Assembly: GCA_021161165.1 (NCBI GenBank)
Contig: JAGHBF010000053.1
Coordinates: 1-10,002 of the forward strand
Direction: 5' to 3'
Origin: Candidatus Aminicenantota bacterium
GTDB taxonomy: Bacteria; Acidobacteriota; Aminicenantia; S016-38
Length of the DNA: 10,002 nucleotides
Shown here: one piece after another, positions 1 to 6,252 of the stretch
Numbering within the stretch: position 1 is the stretch's first letter
Layout of the letters: each line of letters starts with the position of its first letter
Notes under the pieces: model-generated
Seen by the model: the letters and a program-made list of their open reading frames with translations, nothing else
Database searches by the model: none
Told to the model about the DNA's origin: nothing
Program-made: the position numbers and the translations under genes

Positions 1-866
1 TGAAAGCAATGATAGGACACCTTTTCCAGCCAATAACAGAGGAAAAAATAGTCTCCCATCTGGAAAACATAATTAATTCTTCAAATGAAGTGGAAAAAGT
101 TGTCCTGCTTGCCATGGACGAAGTTTACGATGAAAATGGGAATCTCAAAAAAGACCTTACAAATCTATTCGTTTCAAACGAGTTAATAAAAGAATTGTCA
201 TCTTCCAACGACAGGATATTAAAAGGGTATTCAATACACCCCTACCGAAAGGATGCCATTGAACTTCTGGAAAAGGCTAAGGAAGAAGGAGCTTCTCTGA
301 TAAAACTTATACCCTCATCACAGATGTTCAATCCCGCCTCTGAAATTCTTGTAAAATACTGGAAAAAGATAGCTGAACTCAGACTTCCAGTTCTTATACA
401 CACGGGTCCTGAATACGCAATTCCAACCAGCGACAAAAAATTTAATGAATATAACGACCCGAAATATTTAGTTTCAGCTCTTGATGAAGGGGTCATAATA
501 ATTGCAGCTCACTGTGCAACTCCATATTTCTGGGTATTTGATGCACCATATGAAAAGCATTTCTTAAATCTCATAGAACTTTTTAATGAAAGAGAAAAGA
601 GAGGATGGAATCTGTATGCAGATGTATCAGCGCTGGCTACACCAACAAGAATACCCTATATAAAAAAAATACTGAATAACTTTCCTGCAGAAAGGTTGTT
701 TTTCGGAAGCGATTATCCGATTCCCATTTCAACCCTGGGCTATGAAATTAAGGATAAACCATCCAATCCCCTTGATTTATATGTAAAACTGCTGAAAACC
801 GCAGGATTTCCTGAAAATGTTTCTCATAACTGGAGCACTTTATTTATGAAAGATACTACTGTTTAA
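1..866 (+). CDS. Amidohydrolase (amidohydrolase_2 family), 5' end cut by the window
   Basis: A TIM-barrel metal-dependent hydrolase of the amidohydrolase_2 type; the substrate cannot be told from the sequence. Numbered from the ATG at position 9, the visible landmarks are GYSIHPYR (73-80), LIHTGPEY (129-136, His131 as the strand-5 ligand), AAHCATP (166-172, His168 as the strand-6 ligand) and FFGSDYP (231-237, Asp235 as the strand-8 catalytic Asp). The N-terminal strand with the metal-binding HxH motif is absent. The frame is open to the left edge (lys and ala codons precede the ATG), so the gene very probably starts upstream of the window, and the ATG at 9 is likely internal. The C-terminus is complete (TAA at 864-866) and overlaps the convergent membrane-protein gene by 11 bp. 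The family call is firm, the function is not known. A true N-terminal deletion cannot be excluded from this window. Confidence 0.85.
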   Translation, partial: KAMIGHLFQPITEEKIVSHLENIINSSNEVEKVVLLAMDEVYDENGNLKKDLTNLFVSNELIKELSSSNDRILKGYSIHPYRKDAIELLEKAKEEGASLIKLIPSSQMFNPASEILVKYWKKIAELRLPVLIHTGPEYAIPTSDKKFNEYNDPKYLVSALDEGVIIIAAHCATPYFWVFDAPYEKHFLNLIELFNEREKRGWNLYADVSALATPTRIPYIKKILNNFPAERLFFGSDYPIPISTLGYEIKDKPSNPLDLYVKLLKTAGFPENVSHNWSTLFMKDTTV

Positions 867-1527
867 CTTTCAGGCCTTTATAAAATCTTAAAACAGGAAG
901 GAAAAGACCCAAAAATAAAAGAATTATTCCCACAAGATAAATTTCCCAGTTAAAAGAATGAGGTTGAAAGCTTTCCAATCCCTTTACTCCAGAAATTGCC
1001 ACTATTTCTATAGAAGAAAGCAAAAAATTCAGGATTAAAATAAGTCCTCCGAAAATAACCATCATTCCATCAATTAATTTAAAATGGAATTCTTCACCTT
1101 CTTTTAAAAGAACAAGACTTCCTGTAAAACAAAAAATTAAAGCAATTAACACAGGAGAAATCACCGGACCTATCCAGGGAAGAGGTATTAGAAATAATAA
1201 ATCAAAATCAAATATGCTCTGAGGCCACCCGATAAAAATCTTCAGCCACGCATAATACAAAATGTCCCATAGTCCAAAGACATAAAGAAAAGCATAAAAC
1301 CTTCTAACTGGAGTCTTCTCCGCAATATATCCAATAGCAATCAAAATTAAAATTGTGGAAGCCTCCCTCCCGAGTTCTATAGCTGAAATCATGGGAGAAA
1401 GAAAGGGCATCGGGAATATATCCATCAACTTTCCAGCTAAACTCCTCAGGTAAACCACTACAGCCGACTCCACATATGCGAAGGAAATTGAAAAAACTGT
1501 TAACATTATGTAATTTTTTAACCTCAT
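856..1527 (-). CDS. Multi-pass inner-membrane protein of unknown function
   Basis: A 223-residue hydrophobic protein with about six predicted membrane segments: roughly residues 7-28, 55-69, 77-96, 118-140, 151-172 and 194-215. I do not recognise a named function. Polar or aromatic residues that look conserved lie in or near the membrane: Glu20 in the first segment, ELGREAST (51-58), LWDILYYAW (86-94) and a Pro-rich stretch PLPWIGPV (115-122). Their pattern resembles a widespread uncharacterised membrane protein family; this is from memory and should be tested. The reading frame is open further upstream to 1623, but that would run into the serpin start and its ribosome site. I therefore chose the Met at 1527, just before the first membrane segment. 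No Shine-Dalgarno precedes it, and a predicted promoter puts the transcript start about four bases upstream. The Met at 1506 is an alternative start. The 3' end overlaps the amidohydrolase by 11 bp. Confidence 0.7.
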   Translation of the reverse strand: MRLKNYIMLTVFSISFAYVESAVVVYLRSLAGKLMDIFPMPFLSPMISAIELGREASTILILIAIGYIAEKTPVRRFYAFLYVFGLWDILYYAWLKIFIGWPQSIFDFDLLFLIPLPWIGPVISPVLIALIFCFTGSLVLLKEGEEFHFKLIDGMMVIFGGLILILNFLLSSIEIVAISGVKGLESFQPHSFNWEIYLVGIILLFLGLFLPVLRFYKGLKVKQ

Positions 1528-1537
1528 ATCCAAGAAT

Positions 1538-1565
1538 ATTTTAACTCTCAGTGCTATACTTTCAA
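1538..1565 (-). promoter_or_regulatory. Predicted sigma-70-type promoter of the membrane-protein gene
   Basis: On the minus strand a TTGAAA box (1565-1560) is followed, after 16 bases, by TAAAAT (1543-1538). The expected transcript start is near 1531, only about four bases before the ATG at 1527. This is a consensus match by eye, with no experimental support. Confidence 0.45.
1552..1560 (+). promoter_or_regulatory. Predicted extended -10 promoter of the serpin gene
   Basis: TGcTATACT is an extended -10 element. No good -35 box is seen at the right distance. The transcript would start near 1567, giving a leader of about 25 bases before the ATG at 1592. The element lies inside the spacer and -35 of the opposing promoter, so the two polymerases would compete for the same DNA. 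Confidence 0.45.
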
Positions 1566-1580
1566 TAGGAGATTTCTTAT

Positions 1581-1585
1581 GGAGG
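1581..1585 (+). promoter_or_regulatory. Ribosome binding site fixing the serpin start
   Basis: GGAGG lies six bases before the ATG at 1592. It supports that start and argues against the 5' extension of the opposing membrane-protein frame through this region. Confidence 0.75.
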
Positions 1586-1591
1586 GGAAAC

Positions 1592-2824
1592 ATGCAGAAA
1601 AGAAAAATAAGGTTTATTACCATCCTGCTTCTTTTTCTTGCTTTTACCCTAAAAACAACTTATGCAACAAAGAGAACCCCTATGAGCTGTAAAGCAGAGC
1701 TTAAAAATATTGTGAACTCAAACAATTCCTTTGCTTTAAAACTTTACACAGAAATTTCTACTAAGAGAAAGGAAAATGTTTTTATTTCTCCTTTTAATGT
1801 AACGCAAGCACTGGCATTAGCTTTTGCAGGGGCAAGGGGAAAAACTGAGTCTGAAATGTTAACCGCTCTTAACTTCTACCTTCCACAGAAAAATTTTCAT
1901 AGGGACCTTTCCTGTCTGATACGCACCCTTAAAAAAGCAAATAGGGATTCTTCAACCCTGAGAATTGCAACTGCCCTGTGGTTACAAAGAAATTTCGAAA
2001 TTTTAAAGACTTATGCCTCTCTTGTAGAAAACTTCTATGGAAACATCCTGTTTCAGGTTGACTTTTCCTCTTCACCGGAAAAAGCGAGAGAAACGATTAA
2101 TAAATGGGTAGAAAAACAAACAGCAGGAAAAATAAAGGAACTTCTAACAAAGGGAGACGTCTCCTATCTTACCAGATTAATAATAACAACCGCTATTTAC
2201 TTCAGGGGGCTCTGGAAATTAAAGTTTGACAGGAACAATACAAAAGAAGATAAATTTTTTATTGCTGCTGAAAAAACCATTAGAGTTCCTATGATGTATC
2301 AGAAGAATAAATTTGGTTATTTTGAGAATAAAAAAGTTCAGTGTCTGGAACTTCCCTACTCAGGCGATGAATTATCCATGATAATTTTGCTCCCAAGACA
2401 GATAAACGGGATATTATCTATTGAGAAAGACCTATCTCTTGATTCATTAAATAAATGGATTGTTAATATTCACAAAAGAAAGGTTAAGGTATATATCCCG
2501 AGATTTGAGATGGAAGAAAGATATGAGCTGGTTCCAGTCCTGTCAGATATGGGAATGATCACTGCATTCAAAAAAGAGGCAAATTTTTCAGGAATTACAG
2601 GAAAAAGAGACCTTTATATATCGAACGTAATTCATCAGGCTTTTATAAAATTTGATGAAGAAGGAACCGAAGCCACAGCAACCACCGGAGTAAGTTTTAA
2701 GGTGACCTCTATGGTGCCAGGGAAAATACCAGTATTTAAAGCAGACCACCCATTCATTTTCTTTATACTTCATAGAAAAACAGGGGCAATTCTATTTATA
2801 GGAAGAATTCATTCTCCCTTGTAA
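1592..2824 (+). CDS. Secreted serpin (serine/cysteine protease inhibitor)
   Basis: A full-length serpin of 410 residues. An N-terminal signal peptide (KRK then a hydrophobic stretch 8-20, likely cut after Ala25 in TYA) sends it out of the cytoplasm. Serpin landmarks run in order: NVFISPFNV (62-70), the LTRLIITTAIYFRGLW shutter region (193-208), LELPYSGDELSMIILLP (252-268), and the C-terminal ADHPFIFFI (384-392). The reactive-centre hinge DEEGTEATATTG (355-366) has small residues at P15-P8 (Gly358 as P15), the composition that lets the loop insert into sheet A, so an inhibitory serpin is likely. Counting from the hinge puts P1-P1' at Thr372-Ser373; Ser373 or Met374 is possible because the P' side is about one residue longer than in antithrombin. 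The mature form has three cysteines (33, 108, 251). Start chosen by signal peptide and GGAGG. The target protease is not visible in the window. Confidence 0.95.
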   Translation: MQKRKIRFITILLLFLAFTLKTTYATKRTPMSCKAELKNIVNSNNSFALKLYTEISTKRKENVFISPFNVTQALALAFAGARGKTESEMLTALNFYLPQKNFHRDLSCLIRTLKKANRDSSTLRIATALWLQRNFEILKTYASLVENFYGNILFQVDFSSSPEKARETINKWVEKQTAGKIKELLTKGDVSYLTRLIITTAIYFRGLWKLKFDRNNTKEDKFFIAAEKTIRVPMMYQKNKFGYFENKKVQCLELPYSGDELSMIILLPRQINGILSIEKDLSLDSLNKWIVNIHKRKVKVYIPRFEMEERYELVPVLSDMGMITAFKKEANFSGITGKRDLYISNVIHQAFIKFDEEGTEATATTGVSFKVTSMVPGKIPVFKADHPFIFFILHRKTGAILFIGRIHSPL

Positions 2825-2901
2825 AGCCTGTAAATTTAATTGGAAAAGTTCGGAAAAAGATGTGAGAAAACAGGTATTTTACCTATGTTATAGACTTATA
2901 C

Positions 2902-2920
2902 GGTCCAATAAATTTAGACC
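2902..2920. repeat. Imperfect inverted repeat upstream of the ccdA-trx promoter
   Basis: GGTCcAAtaaaTTtaGACC pairs at six of eight arm positions around position 2911 and covers the -35 area of the predicted promoter at 2926-2934. It could be an operator for a dimeric regulator. There is no T-run after it, so it does not look like a terminator. It may be chance in A/T-rich DNA. Confidence 0.3.
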
Positions 2921-2925
2921 TTTTG

Positions 2926-2934
2926 TGTTATAAT
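2926..2934 (+). promoter_or_regulatory. Predicted extended -10 promoter of the CcdA-thioredoxin gene
   Basis: TGtTATAAT is a perfect -10 hexamer with the extended TGn element. No convincing -35 is seen at 16-18 bases, as expected for extended -10 promoters. The transcript would start near 2941, and AGGAG at 2958-2962 lies seven bases before the ATG at 2970. The 145-bp gap (2825-2969) after the serpin shows no clear terminator: the short repeat AGGTA-TTT-TACCT at 2872-2884 lacks a T-tail. Confidence 0.55.
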
Positions 2935-2969
2935 TAAATTCATATCAATTTATTATAGGAGAGGCAGAA

Positions 2970-4169
2970 ATGGATTTTTCTATTACAGTCGCATTCACTG
3001 CAGGATTTTTAACCTTCTTTACGCCCTGCATCTTTCCCCTGCTTCCCGTTTATATCTCTTTGCTTGTGGGAGAAGGGGCTGAAGAAATTGCACATGATGT
3101 AAGAAAACGCCTGTCTTTTTTCATTAATGGTGTGGCCTTCAGTCTTGGACTTATGGTGGTTTTTGTGTTAATGGGCATGTCAGCAACAGCTCTTGGTTCG
3201 TTTTTCGTTAAAAACAGGGAAATATTACGACAGCTCGGGGGATTGCTTATCTTCCTCTTTGGACTTAAATTTCTTGGATACTTAAACGTAAATTTCCTTG
3301 ACTACGAAAAAAGGCTCGGTCCTGAAACTGTAAAGTCCAATATAAGAATACTAAATTCTTTTCTAATAGGATTTTTCTTTGGCTTTGGATGGTCTCCCTG
3401 CCTTGGACCCGTTCTTGGTTCCATCCTTACCTACACTGCGATTTCCACAACTAACGTTGCTCAGGGAGGATTTTATCTTCTGGTTTATTCAATTGGATTT
3501 ACAATTCCTCTTATTTTGCTTGCGATTTTCTTTCAGCCTTTTATGGCACTCTTTAAAAAGGCAAGAAAATGGATCCCTGCAATAGAAAAAACAATGGGAG
3601 CAATTCTTGCTGTTATGGGAGTTCTTCTAATAATCAACAAACTCTCCTTTTTTGAACCCACTTTAATTAAAGAAAACAAGGTAGAAAAAATAACTACAAG
3701 CCGTAGCGCACAACAGGAAAACAAAATTACAACACCAGAAAATAACCCTTTATGTGGGCTTAATGAAGAATGCGCAACAGGGGAAACTATTCCAGGAACT
3801 GAAGAACCATCTCTTCAAACTCCCTTCCAGACAGACGAATTAACTCTTATCCCTAAAAACAAACCTGTACTTATAGAATTTTACAGTAAAAATTGTCCTG
3901 TTTGCAGAAGCATGATTCCGGTTATAAATGCTATTCAAAGGGATTGTGTGGGCAAGAATCTTGCTCTTGTAAAAATTGATATAAATTCCCCTGAGTCCTC
4001 TTATTATATTAAAAAATTCGGCATATTCGGAGTACCAACCTTCATTTTCCTCGATGCTTCAGGAAAAGAAGTGGCTCGCCTTCTTGGTTATCAGGAACCT
4101 GAAAACTTTTCAAAAATACTCAAAATAATAACAGAACAGAAATGCAATTTCTTTTCAACGATTAACTGA
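2970..4169 (+). CDS. CcdA/DsbD-type thiol-disulfide transporter fused to a C-terminal thioredoxin domain
   Basis: An inner-membrane protein of 399 residues that should pass electrons from cytoplasmic thioredoxin to the cell exterior. Residues 1-225 are a CcdA (DsbD membrane) domain with about six hydrophobic segments. Its two hallmark cysteines are Cys20 in FFTPCIFPLLPVY and Cys144 in GWSPCLGP. Residues 297-388 are a thioredoxin fold with an active site CPVC (Cys309, Cys312) in EFYSKNCPVC and the cis-proline loop GVPTF (Pro356). The layout is DsbD-like but lacks the N-terminal alpha domain (DsbD: alpha-membrane-gamma). The Thr/Glu/Pro-rich linker (226-296) holds an extra pair, Cys262-x5-Cys268; Cys326 and Cys392 are further cysteines. 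Start supported by AGGAG seven bases upstream. The gene stands alone with its own promoter; likely clients are exported thiol proteins or cytochrome maturation, but none is encoded next to it apart from the cysteine-containing serpin. Confidence 0.92.
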   Translation: MDFSITVAFTAGFLTFFTPCIFPLLPVYISLLVGEGAEEIAHDVRKRLSFFINGVAFSLGLMVVFVLMGMSATALGSFFVKNREILRQLGGLLIFLFGLKFLGYLNVNFLDYEKRLGPETVKSNIRILNSFLIGFFFGFGWSPCLGPVLGSILTYTAISTTNVAQGGFYLLVYSIGFTIPLILLAIFFQPFMALFKKARKWIPAIEKTMGAILAVMGVLLIINKLSFFEPTLIKENKVEKITTSRSAQQENKITTPENNPLCGLNEECATGETIPGTEEPSLQTPFQTDELTLIPKNKPVLIEFYSKNCPVCRSMIPVINAIQRDCVGKNLALVKIDINSPESSYYIKKFGIFGVPTFIFLDASGKEVARLLGYQEPENFSKILKIITEQKCNFFSTIN

Positions 4170-4234
4170 ACGTCAGAAAATAAGGAAGAAATTTATTATT
4201 CAACCAAAAGTCTTTCATATAAATCCGATATCCT

Positions 4235-4534
4235 TTAAAATTGCATTACTTCAGAAAAACTTTGCATAAGCTCAAAAAAGGAAAGCCTATCTATCACTTC
4301 GTCTTCGTTATAATCAATACTGAGTGAATCAAGGTCCTCCTTTAAAAAAAGCATTTTCACCCCCTCTTTTTCTTTCTCTTCCATAATTCTCCTGAATTCC
4401 CAGGGTGCAGTTTGCTTAACTATCGCCCCATCTCCCACAAATACTACTGTATCTCCCTTTTCTGCAAGTGAAATTCCGATAAATGGTTCCCTTGTCTCAA
4501 GAGGGGACTTTGAAATAATATATAACACATTCAC
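4235..4534 (-). CDS. Small DsrH/TusB-like protein
   Basis: A 99-residue soluble protein that resembles the DsrH/TusB family, the subunit that pairs with TusC and TusD in the sulfur relay to tRNA thiolation or in dissimilatory sulfur oxidation. The matching pattern is LYIISKSPLE at the N-terminus (4-13), a GDTVVFVGDGAI strand (27-38), MLFLKEDLDSL (61-71) and a C-terminal VIDRLSFFELM (80-90). It has no cysteine at all, so it cannot itself carry a persulfide; in E. coli the active cysteine sits in TusD. No tusC, tusD or other sulfur-relay gene is in the window. The start codon is GTG at 4534, with GTG at 4528 (giving MLYII, closer to TusB) as an alternative; neither has a Shine-Dalgarno. The gene follows the ATPase by 50 bp and has a plausible promoter of its own. 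The family call is moderate, the function unknown. Confidence 0.65.
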   Translation of the reverse strand: MNVLYIISKSPLETREPFIGISLAEKGDTVVFVGDGAIVKQTAPWEFRRIMEEKEKEGVKMLFLKEDLDSLSIDYNEDEVIDRLSFFELMQSFSEVMQF

Positions 4535-4540
4535 TTTAAT

Positions 4541-4569
4541 ATTCTAGTTTCAAAATGAGATATCTTCAA
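4541..4569 (-). promoter_or_regulatory. Predicted promoter of the DsrH/TusB-like gene
   Basis: On the minus strand TTGAAG (4569-4564) is followed by a 17-base spacer and TAGAAT (4546-4541). The expected transcript start falls at about 4534, that is, on the GTG start codon itself, which would make a leaderless mRNA. It lies in the gap after the ATPase stop codon. Confidence 0.4.
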
Positions 4570-4584
4570 CCGCACCAACACAGT

Positions 4585-6252
4585 TTATTCTACCCTTGTT
4601 ATCCTTAGCTTTCTCATACGATTTATAGCCATGGCCAGCTCATATTTTCTTACATAAAACATGGAAGGAGAAATTTTTGAAAGAAGTCCAAGGCCTCTTT
4701 TTTCGACATCTTCTTCCCATTTTGAAAGAAGATCTGCCAGTTTTCTTTTTTCCTTCCTCTGAAGATCAAAAAGATATCTCAAAGAATACACGATGGTTTT
4801 AAGCTGAGACTGCGATTTTATCTGCTCAAAGGAATGAGTGTCTATCTCTTCGGAGCCATAAAGTATTGTGTTCCCTTTTACTTTTACCCTGTCTTTCCCT
4901 CTAAAATAAGGAGAAAAACTTTCAGGTTCAGGAATTCTCTCTACAGGCATTTTAAGCGGAGGAAAATCCCCTTTGAAACTTGATGGATAACGGGATACTA
5001 TTCTTTTAGCTTCAGCGGTTTCGTCCTCCGGAAGATATTCTTCCATTACAATTACAAGGTCAGCCACTGAAAGATACTCTCCTGCTCCCCCTGCGACTAT
5101 GATTGTTGAAATTCCCATTTCTTTCATTTCCTTAATTCTTTCAACAAAAGGAATTATCGGCTCTTTTCTTATAAGTTCTGCCATTCTTTCATCTTTTATC
5201 ATAAAATTGGTTGCTGTAGTATCTTCGTCAATGAGTAGCAGAGAAACTCCTATTTCCATTGCTTCTGAGATTGTTGCAGCCATAGAAGTGGAACCTGATG
5301 CATCTGCTGAAGAAAAGTTCTTAGTATCAAGACCGCTTGGAAGGTTTCTTATGAAATTGGAAATATCCACATTTTTTATGGACCTTCCATCCTCTGCTCT
5401 AATTTTAAGAGCGTCTTCAATAGTTATTACCCACTCCCTGCCATCTCCTTCTATGTGGTTATATATTCCAGATTGAATAGCTTCGAGAAGAGTAGTTTTT
5501 CCATGATATCCTCCCCCGGATATCAGTGTGATTCCTGCAGGTATTCCCATCCCTGTAATTTTTTTCCCACAGGGAAGTTCTATCTCCCTTTTAAGTTTTC
5601 TGGGGGAAATAAAGAATTTTGCTCCCTTCATTGGCAGGTCACTTATACCACTCTCCCTTGGAAGCACAGAACCATCTCCTATAAAAGAAATCAGCCCAAG
5701 TTCCTTTAGTTTCTTTCTAAGTTCCTGCTGACATTCGAATAATTTTACGTGATTTTCCAGTTTTGTTTTGTCCTGAAGTCCATAGAAAAGCCTGTTTGCA
5801 ATTCTCGGGATTCTCTTGAAGAAAATTTCTTCGGCCTCACTTCCAAGAATTCTCCTTCCATTTGCGGGTAATCCAACATAGAATTTTACCGTTAAAATTC
5901 CGTTGCGGAGAGAAACTGCTGAGCGTTGCAATACTACCTGGCCAGGGTCGGGGACAGATAAATTTCCACTATTTCCACTCCCCCTCTTTTTCGATTCCCT
6001 ATTACAGGCCTTCCAAAGTCTCCTATATATAAAATCCTCAGTGGCAGTTCGCGCTTCTCCCTCTGTATATCTTTTTGAATATCCGTGGTTTTTTATGGTG
6101 AGTTTAACCACAGATGGTGTTGCAAAAGGGTCACCCTGTATTCTCAAAAATTCGAGTTCATAATCTCTAAATTTGTATATTCCCCTCAGTGAGGAGTAGG
6201 CTTTGTAACCTCTTCCATCAATCTCCTTTATCTTTCTCCTCAACCTCTCCAT
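4585..6252 (-). CDS. ABC-class ATPase of the MRB1590 type (COG3044-like)
   Basis: A 555-residue soluble protein with one ABC-type nucleotide-binding core and no membrane segments, so it is not a transporter subunit. The core shows Walker A GGGYHGKTTLL (246-256), a signature-like SADASGSTSMA (315-325) in place of LSGGQ, Walker B LLLIDEDT (338-345) and a switch-like IIVAGGAGEYLSVADLV (384-400). An N-terminal domain (1-210) includes SSLRGIYKF (20-28) and a Gly/Ser-rich stretch with SGNSGNLSV (92-100); a charged C-terminal part (475-555) is mostly helical in appearance. This arrangement matches the predicted ABC-class ATPase family, whose trypanosome member MRB1590 is an RNA-binding factor in mitochondrial RNA editing; the bacterial role is unknown. 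The start is set by GGAGGT four bases upstream and overlaps the tatD 3' end by 35 bp, so it belongs to the operon. Family call firm, function inferred only by homology. Confidence 0.88.
   Translation of the reverse strand: MERLRRKIKEIDGRGYKAYSSLRGIYKFRDYELEFLRIQGDPFATPSVVKLTIKNHGYSKRYTEGEARTATEDFIYRRLWKACNRESKKRGSGNSGNLSVPDPGQVVLQRSAVSLRNGILTVKFYVGLPANGRRILGSEAEEIFFKRIPRIANRLFYGLQDKTKLENHVKLFECQQELRKKLKELGLISFIGDGSVLPRESGISDLPMKGAKFFISPRKLKREIELPCGKKITGMGIPAGITLISGGGYHGKTTLLEAIQSGIYNHIEGDGREWVITIEDALKIRAEDGRSIKNVDISNFIRNLPSGLDTKNFSSADASGSTSMAATISEAMEIGVSLLLIDEDTTATNFMIKDERMAELIRKEPIIPFVERIKEMKEMGISTIIVAGGAGEYLSVADLVIVMEEYLPEDETAEAKRIVSRYPSSFKGDFPPLKMPVERIPEPESFSPYFRGKDRVKVKGNTILYGSEEIDTHSFEQIKSQSQLKTIVYSLRYLFDLQRKEKRKLADLLSKWEEDVEKRGLGLLSKISPSMFYVRKYELAMAINRMRKLRITRVE

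Noticed and set aside
1528..1623. Longer form of the membrane protein starting at 1623 or 1593
   Set aside because: It would cover the serpin promoter, ribosome site and start, and adds a charged stretch before the first membrane helix; the Met at 1527 fits better.
2872..2884. Short inverted repeat AGGTA-TTT-TACCT after the serpin as a terminator
   Set aside because: The stem is only five A/T-rich pairs and no T-run follows, so it is too weak to call.
4170..4234. Terminator between the convergent CcdA-thioredoxin and DsrH/TusB-like genes
   Set aside because: The 65-bp A/T-rich gap shows no stable stem followed by a T-run on either strand.
5099..5731. Several open frames on the plus strand opposite the ABC-class ATPase
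   Set aside because: They have no ribosome sites or family motifs and lie opposite a clearly coding gene; they are antisense shadows.
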